Of a stretch of DNA of 64,000 bases, positions 58,417-64,000 are shown piece by piece. A program made the translations under genes and the position numbers. The notes under the pieces are model-generated. The model was not told where the DNA came from. It saw only the letters and a list, made by a program, of their open reading frames with translations, and did not search any database. How positions within the stretch are numbered: position 1 is the first letter of the stretch; every line of letters begins with the position of its first letter. The stretch comes from Petunia secreta (lineage: Eukaryota > Streptophyta > Magnoliopsida > Solanales > Solanaceae), in the NCBI GenBank assembly GCA_029990175.1, contig JARKIP010000035.1:38702001-38766000 (forward strand), in the 5' to 3' direction.

Positions 58417-59164
58417 TGGTGCAGGGTAAACTCCGGAAACGATAAAGTAAAGATAAAAGTGAGACGTGGCTCTAACGATTACCTAAGTAGCATCGAAGAA
58501 CGATATTTCAATACACCTCGAGTGATTATCAAGGAACACCTACACTAAGGACCTATCCTCAAGAGACACTCGGCTCTTGCAAATAGAATGATCGACAAGG
58601 ATTGAGGTTCAACTTGGATTCTACCAATTGAAATTCAAGCCAAGAACAAGGTTTCATTAGAGAGCATTCTCTTGTTTTTGTTTAAAGTCAAGACTAGGTA
58701 AGGAAGGCTTTTACATTCTTCCTTTACACATAATGAAAGGTCTAAAATACACCCAAAGTGGGTTTAAACATTAAAGGCCACGTAGGGCTAATTTAGGAAT
58801 TACCCAAGAAACTAGTTAAAATCCCGTCATGGACCATCAGAGGCAGGCGCTCCGCCTGGAGGTTGAGGCGCCCCACCTCACAGCAACAACAGAGAGTGCA
58901 ACATGTTTTGGGTGGTCCACCTTGACTCAGGGGCAGTCTGCCTCCCAGAAACTTCAGAGAATGGTGGAAATTTCGAGCGGTCAGTTTAGCAGTAGAGGCG
59001 GTCCGCCTAGAGCTGTAACTTTACATGAGCTCAAGTATATGGTCTTCAAATAATCTCCGAAGCCTCCATCTTCCAAGCCCTTCCTTACCAAGTGTAGCTA
59101 AGCATCTCGGATCTCTTTAACTTGACTCCGAGTAAATGATCCTGCGGTAGTTTGGCTGGCATCA
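58417..59164 (-). repeat. 5' LTR of element F
   Basis: TGGTGCAGGG...GCTGGCATCA, 748 bp, alignable to 44323-45050 with many differences. GC-rich palindromes (GGCGCC, GGCGGTCCGCC forms) lie at 58845-59010. Confidence 0.88.
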
Positions 59165-59169
59165 GGTAG
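59165..59169. repeat. Right target-site duplication of element F (decayed)
   Basis: GGTAG against GGAAG at 44318-44322. Confidence 0.65.
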
Positions 59170-60300
59170 TCTTCCAATGTTGGCTTTTCCATGCAAAGTT
59201 TTCCAAAAACACCTCGAGAAGAATCAAAACAACTAGAAGAAAAAGAAGTCTTATTAGAGTTAGAATAAGAAATTCGCTCACTAAAGCTCTCTTTTTTTCA
59301 TAGCTCTCAACTTCTTTTCTTTCACTCTTATTTTTAACATTCTCTCATCTCTTTTCTTGTAGAAACTCACTCACTTAACTCAACTCGAGCTCTCCTTTTT
59401 CCACTCTTAAATTGCTACTTTGCTCTCCCTTACTCCTCTCGATCTTTTCTCTCTCATCCTCACTTTTTTTCACACCATCATGACCAACAAGATCAATTTC
59501 ATTCCAAATTACATAATTATAAATTGTAGGCATATTCGAAACAATATCATCATAAGTATGCTCTTTAATCATTTTCGATGTACTAAAACTCTTCTTCCAT
59601 TCATCCTACTTATTATTTGATACCTTCATCATTAGATAAAATTGATATAGCTATTCATCAAAGTTAATCTTAATCTCTTCCAAAGATGTATACACAACAT
59701 CTTAAGGAAAAGAAATATTTTTATGAAGCTCTTAAATTTTATTTTTACACTCTAATAATCTCACACCTCTCACTTTTTTCCACTCAAATAAACTTTTGGT
59801 TGGTCCACTTAAATAAATCCTACTAGTCACAACCCTTAGTGATAAAATATAGGAGTTAGAAAAGGAGAAGGAAAGTGAAAGGCCAAAACATAGAAAGAAT
59901 ATGATCTGGTAAGTAGGAATAAAATTAAATAGGAAAAGGATCTTCTTTAATGAAAACCAAAATCAAAAAAGATTAGGATTTGGAATGTAGAAACCAACAA
60001 GGAAAAGAAATAAAGAAACAAAAAATCAAAGGAATAAGGAAAAGGTTTTACCTTTCTTTTCAAAGCCTAAAATTCCCTCTTCTTGTTTCCTTTATTGACT
60101 TGGAAACCCAATAACTATAGGATTTTCAAATAATAAGCAACACGCACTAAAATTATTTTCTCTGATATTTTTTTCTGAATTTTTTTTAACTATTTTTTCG
60201 GTTACTATTCACTGCTACATTACCGTGTTCTTTTTTTTTTTTTTTTTTGCTTTTCTAGCTCAGAAATCTCCGAACATAATCAAAAACGGAATCTTGATTG
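59170..60300 (-). other. 5' internal part of element G
   Basis: A weak minus-strand ORF, 59375-59572 (65 codons), is charged (KKSEDEREKIERSKGEQSS) and could be the N terminus of the unrecognised protein at 43286-44317, but stops lie between. 59573-60300 is AT-rich with a 19-20 base T run near 60231-60250 and no gene. Confidence 0.4.
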
Positions 60301-60317
60301 AACCCACTCTGATACCA
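60301..60317 (-). promoter_or_regulatory. Primer binding site of element G
   Basis: On the minus strand TGGTATCAGAGTGGGTT, a good match to initiator tRNA-Met. Confidence 0.85.
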
Positions 60318-60320
60318 CTT

Positions 60321-61591
60321 TATAACAATCATGATACCTCAAGCTAACGCTCGCGATATGGATCCAAGAACTTGATAATAAAATTTACATAAACCCGCGG
60401 AAGCTAAAAATTTAACCTAAAAATGATGAAAAGAAATGAGAAGTAAAGTTAGAATGAATTCAAGAGTTTCTTGAATTCAAGAATGGATCAAGAACTTCAA
60501 GAACGAATCTAGAAATTCAAGACAAGTGTAAATCTAGAAAATAAACTCCTAAAAACAACAACTAGACTAAGTTAACCGCTTTTTTCAGAGAATAACTCAA
60601 GAAGTAGATTATGGAAGCTTGATCCCCGTTAGAGTAACAAGAACAGCACTAAAATAGAATTTACCACCTTTCTTGAATACCTAAAATTAAATTAAAGATT
60701 TAAGAAGAAATACCTTCTCAGCTAAAAATGTAGACTTGAATGTTGAAAGATAAATCCAAGAGAAGCCACACACAAAAGTTTAAAGAGAAAGCCTCCCAAT
60801 CTTTATTCATCATGAAAATTCTCTATTGTATCTAAAAATAAAGAAAATAATCCCTTTATAAAGGAGTAGAGGCTGGCCAAGGGCCTTACAAAATCCTATT
60901 TAAGTTTGGTTTCTATGTAATAATAAAATAGAAAAAAAAAACCAACTAGGAAAGAAAATCATAATAACATAGGAACAAGAAACAAATCATAACTAAACTA
61001 GAAAAAGTAAATAATATCCTAAATAAAATTGGTAAACTAATCCTAATTAATATTGGAATAAAATCCTAATTAATCTAGGAAAACATATCCTTGTTAATTT
61101 AGGAAACAAATCTCAGTTGAACGAGGAAACCTTGGCAGTAACTTGCAAGAAACTATGAGTACACTTCTTGGACATCCTTTGACCATCCCTTAAACTCTTT
61201 ATGGGCAGATAATGAGGTCATTTATGGGCCAAAAACGTGACCCCTCTTGACTGTTTTTTGGGCTGGAAATTTGGCACACTTTAGCTCTTCAAATTGTTTA
61301 AAAGTGGACTGATTTGGACCCCATTTTATCCACGTCAAATTGCAGTAACTCTGAATTGAATCTTCATCATCTTGTACCTTAATTTGGTCAATAACATTAT
61401 GATAACACTTGAACAAAAGATTCTCCTTTGTTTGAACTCTTCTTCCAAAACTAAACACGTCTTCTTTGTAATTGAGTTCAATTAGCTTATTTTAAAATTC
61501 CTTTTTTCGAGATCTCATCATCAGCCTTCCAAGAGCTTCCAAAGCTTCATCCAAGTACTTTAATAGAGTTTTTCTTCCATGAATGCTATCA
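60321..61591 (-). repeat. 5' LTR of element G
   Basis: 1271 bp, TATAACAATC...AATGCTATCA on the plus strand (the first two bases would be TG in an intact copy). Only its last 730 bp have a partner, at 42527-43246. The ORF at 61222-61458 is inside the LTR. Confidence 0.82.
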
Positions 61592-62673
61592 CATGACAAC
61601 CCAAGGTGGCATAACCAATGCCAACCAATCCATGCTCCTGATAACATCAAAATCAACCATATCCATAACCAAAAGATCTACTGGGACTCATGACCCCCCA
61701 AAAGATAGTATAGGATGGATAAGCTCGATCCACTACAATAGTGTCTCTAATAGGAGTAGAATTACATAATAGATCACGGAGACGCATATAATCAAAATAA
61801 AATCCTAAAGCAAAACTAGGAGTAACATATGAATAATTAGATCCTGAATCAACTAAAGAGTATGCATCCCGACCACAAATAAATAGAGTACCTGTAACAA
61901 CAGCTCCAGCGGCTGAGCTGAAGTGCCACTCTAAAAACCACCTCTGGAGCGACAACCAGAACTATGCGCACGACTTCTGCCGGGCTGTGGTGCACCTCTA
62001 GTTGGCTGAGGTAATGAAGGGACACCCTGGGACTACACAGGTGCCGAAGGGCGAGGGAAAGGACGACTACCACCCTAATCATGAAGATAAGGGCAATCCT
62101 TCTTATGATTCCATAAATCGTGACAGATAAAACACCCAGAAGAAGACCTACGCTACTCAAACTATAGCTGATTACGAGGATGACAATGGGATGGAAACCG
62201 GACCCGAGGAGGATTAGGCGCACTCTGAAAACCATGTGCTAGAGGCTGAATTGGTCTCATAAGAGGCCTACTCCGATGTTGATAGTTCTTACCTTCAGCA
62301 GTGGTACTAAAATGTCCAGGACCACAAGATCTCTCTCTCTCTCCCACTCTAGCTCCTCCTACTCTAATTTTTGATATGCCATATACCTCCGAGCAATATC
62401 AACGGCTACATCAAATTGAGTCCGACCTCAATCTCATGAGCCATCTTGAACTGCAAATGATGAGAAAATCCATCAATAAAATTCCTGACCCTCTTGGAGG
62501 GATCCTAAACAAGATCTTAACAAGATCTAGAGCATACTCGAATATCTTAAAAAATAGGGTCTCATACGTTGAGACTGACAGGTTGCCCTGCCCAATCCTC
62601 TCGAACTGTCTCCTCCTCTCATCCATCTCACTATGAAGTAGGAATTTCTCCATGAATCAGTGGGAAAACTCAC
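61592..62673 (-). pseudogene. Ty3/Gypsy gag-protease fragment (I)
   Basis: Minus strand, in several frames. A gag remnant lies at 62653-62411 (ERRRQFERIGQGNLSVSTYE). A proline/arginine-rich linker lies at 62347-62162, and a knuckle-like CFICHDLWNHKKDC near 62130-62090 has slightly wrong spacing. The protease has GRDAYSLVDSGSNYSYVTPS at about 61885-61826. It resembles chromovirus gag-protease but is distinct from D and E. It is cut by G on the left and J on the right. Confidence 0.75.
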
Positions 62674-63513
62674 TGATAAGAATCAAAAACGAAATGCGGA
62701 AATAAAGGTAAAGAGCAAGACACTACTCGAACTCCCTACGAAGTAACTATGGAGAACTCGTTCCATAATACCCTCGTATCGGTGTCAAGGAGGACCTACG
62801 CTATGCAACTACCCTCGAGTCACACTTGGGACTCGCAAATAGAATGATCGGGTTTTTGGTTCAAGACTCAACTAGGTTCCACTAGTGAATTCAAGCAACC
62901 AAGACAAAGGGTTCTCCAAACAAGAGATAGTTTCTTTTCATCGTTCATAAAATTCAAGGTAGACTAAGGTTTGAATAGGTTTGTGAAGTATTTATAGACT
63001 TCACTTACATGTAATGAAAGCTCAAAAATACCCCCAAAGTGGGTTAAAACAATAAAGGCCTCATAGGACTATAGTTGTCCAAACATAGCATAAAAACTAG
63101 GATTCCCGCAACCTTCAGCACACTAGGCGCCCCAAGTAGGCGCCCAGCCCAGTGGAGTAGGCGGTCAGCCTACTTGGAGTGGGCGGCCAGCCCATTTAGA
63201 GTAGGCGGTCCGACCGTTTTACAGAGGCGGTCCGCCTAGAGGAGATCCAGAGAGTTGTTCAAAACTAGGCGGCCGGCCTAGTTGAGTAGGCGGTCCGCCT
63301 AGTCCCTTGGCCTCTTGAGTTGCTTCCAAATGTGCTCCGGATGTCTCTTCAAGTGGTCTAAGTGATCCCCCATCCATGGCACACCAAAGCATGGTCTTCA
63401 AGTCGCTCTCGGGGCCTTCTTTCATACCCTTCCATATCAAGTGAAGATGGGTATCTTGGATCAACTTGGCTTGACTTCGAGTGAAGGGTCTTGAGGGGGT
63501 TTGGGTCTTATCA
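62674..63513 (-). repeat. 3' LTR of element J
   Basis: 840 bp. A TATA-like GTATTTATAG (minus CTATAAATAC) at about 62988-62997 parallels element C. GC-rich palindromes fill 63120-63303. 295 bp at the inner end are coding. Confidence 0.87.
63120..63303. repeat. Cluster of GC-rich palindromes in the J LTR
   Basis: Units include AGGCGCC, GTAGGCGGTCCGCCTA, GGCGGCCAGCCC and TAGGCGGCCGGCCTA, about eight in 180 bp. Most are near-perfect inverted repeats with an odd centre base. Confidence 0.88.
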
Positions 63514-64000
63514 TCCTCCCCTTCTTGAGAGGATTTCGTCCTCGAAATCGAAGCATCATCCACGACCTCTTCATCATTATGCACGGCCTCTTCATTACCT
63601 ACATTCAAAGGAACCAAGTCACAAACATTGAAAGTATTAGAAATTTGATACTCACTTGGCAAGTCGACCACATAGGCATTGTTGTTTATCTTCGAGAGCA
63701 CTTGGAATGGGCCATCTCCCCGGGGTGCCAACTTCCCTTTCCTAAGGTTTGGAAACCTTTCTTTCCGGAAGTGCACCCACACATAGTCACCCTTCTTGAG
63801 TTCCACCTTCTTGCGTCTTTTGTTTTTCTTGGCGGCAACCTTAGCATAAGCTTCCTCCAAGTTCTTCTTCGCCTTTGCATGGAGTTCAACCAAAGCCTTG
63901 GCTCTAGCTTTACCTTCAAAATTAACAACCATTTCCCTTGGCAAAGGGGTTAGATCAAGGGGAATCAAGGGGTTAAACCCATAAACACACTCGAATGGAG
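63219..64000 (-). CDS. C-terminal end of gag-pol of CRM-like element J (partial)
   Basis: The frame is open from the window edge to a stop at 63219, about 260 codons. It covers the end of the integrase: FECVYGFNPLIPLDLTPLPR, then KGDYVWVHFRKERFPNLRK, GDGPFQVLSKINNNAYVVDL and EYQISNTFNVCDL. After the polypurine tract the LTR-encoded tail has RPFTRSQAKLIQ and then a Gly-Gly-Pro-Pro-rich end that is longer than in C. There is no stop or shift in the visible part, so the full element may be coding-competent. There is no chromodomain. Confidence 0.92.
   Translation of the reverse strand, partial: PFECVYGFNPLIPLDLTPLPREMVVNFEGKARAKALVELHAKAKKNLEEAYAKVAAKKNKRRKKVELKKGDYVWVHFRKERFPNLRKGKLAPRGDGPFQVLSKINNNAYVVDLPSEYQISNTFNVCDLVPLNVGNEEAVHNDEEVVDDASISRTKSSQEGEDDKTQTPSRPFTRSQAKLIQDTHLHLIWKGMKEGPESDLKTMLWCAMDGGSLRPLEETSGAHLEATQEAKGLGGPPTQLGRPPSFEQLSGSPLGGPPL
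63514..63525 (-). promoter_or_regulatory. Polypurine tract of element J
   Basis: On the minus strand AGAAGGGGAGGA, the fourth identical copy in this window. Confidence 0.85.

Larger units (their letters stand above)
44323..59164 (-). mobile_element. CRM-like element F, internally deleted, split by Tekay element E
   Basis: LTRs of 728 and 748 bp (TGGTGCA...), a mutated tRNA-Met primer site, and a polypurine tract identical to C. The pol is similar to C, but the gag core and most of the protease-reverse transcriptase stretch are deleted. It is inserted in element G. Element E is inserted in its integrase with an exact ATAAG duplication. Confidence 0.88.
42527..61591 (-). mobile_element. LTR retrotransposon G without recognisable pol, host of F and E
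   Basis: Related LTR sequence lies at 42527-43246 and 60321-61591, with a primer site inside the right one and a polypurine tract inside the left one, both for the minus strand. Without the nested elements the interior is about 2.2 kb and encodes only an unrecognised protein. This fits a non-autonomous large retrotransposon derivative (LARD). Its left LTR lacks the first 540 bp, where it meets the remnant of H. Confidence 0.72.
62674..64000 (-). mobile_element. CRM-like element J, 3' end, continues past the window
   Basis: A 3' LTR with TGATAAG...CTTATCA ends, then a polypurine tract and an uninterrupted pol end that is nearly the same as in element C. What is visible is intact. Confidence 0.9.

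Noticed and set aside
59375..59572. Host gene fragment with a charged coil
   Set aside because: It lies between the primer site of G and the insertion of F, so it is internal sequence of G; too short to stand alone.
1..64000. tRNA or rRNA genes
   Set aside because: The only tRNA-like matches are the short primer binding sites next to LTRs; no cloverleaf or rRNA block was seen.

Overview
This is a plant nuclear genome window made almost entirely of nested transposable elements. I see no host gene, rRNA or tRNA. The families are those of a dicot, and the Tekay LTRs opening TGTCACGACCC and closing GGTGTAACA look most like Solanaceae; that placement is an inference. Four elements have a pol that resembles plant centromeric retrotransposons (CRM), so a centromeric or pericentromeric location is plausible but unproven.

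Layout, left to right. 1-4767: 3' part of a Sirevirus (Copia, + strand): end of pol, a broken env-like gene and the 3' LTR. 4768-8835: 3' UTR and 3' LTR of a Tat/Ogre-like element (A1, +). 8836-25309: CRM-like element B (+), decayed, split in its reverse transcriptase by a hAT transposon (10177-22536). Inside that hAT sits CRM-like element C (11317-19028, - strand), with two 785-bp LTRs that look identical and an uninterrupted 1702-codon gag-pol. 25310-38648: second Tat/Ogre-like copy (A2, +), whose LTR is split by Tekay-like element D (27864-37279, -). 38649-42526: remnant of a Tat element with two RNase H domains (H, +). 42527-61591: a retrotransposon with no recognisable pol (G, -), split by CRM-like element F (44323-59164, -), itself split by Tekay-like element E (45716-55716, -). 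61592-62673: gag-protease fragment (I, -). 62674-64000: 3' end of a fourth CRM-like element (J, -), running off the window.

Exact target-site duplications set the order of insertion: 8 bp for hAT (GCTAACTT), 5 bp for C (GTGGT), D (GCTAT) and E (ATAAG), and 4 of 5 bp for F. The deepest chain is A2 > B > hAT > C. Only C looks able to move by itself. J may be intact beyond the edge. D is young by its LTRs but has a ruined coding region, so it was probably copied by enzymes supplied from elsewhere.

I found no new defence or metabolic system. The most unusual signals are: GC-rich palindromic repeats in LTRs of three CRM-like elements (C, F and J), repeated in the leaders of C and F; pol genes whose last 60-100 codons lie inside the LTR; a UAG shared by the gags of two diverged Tekay elements; a free-standing BED zinc-finger ORF in the hAT element; and an unrecognised protein in element G. 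Repetition in raw reads and uncertain outer borders limit what can be said about copy number and age.
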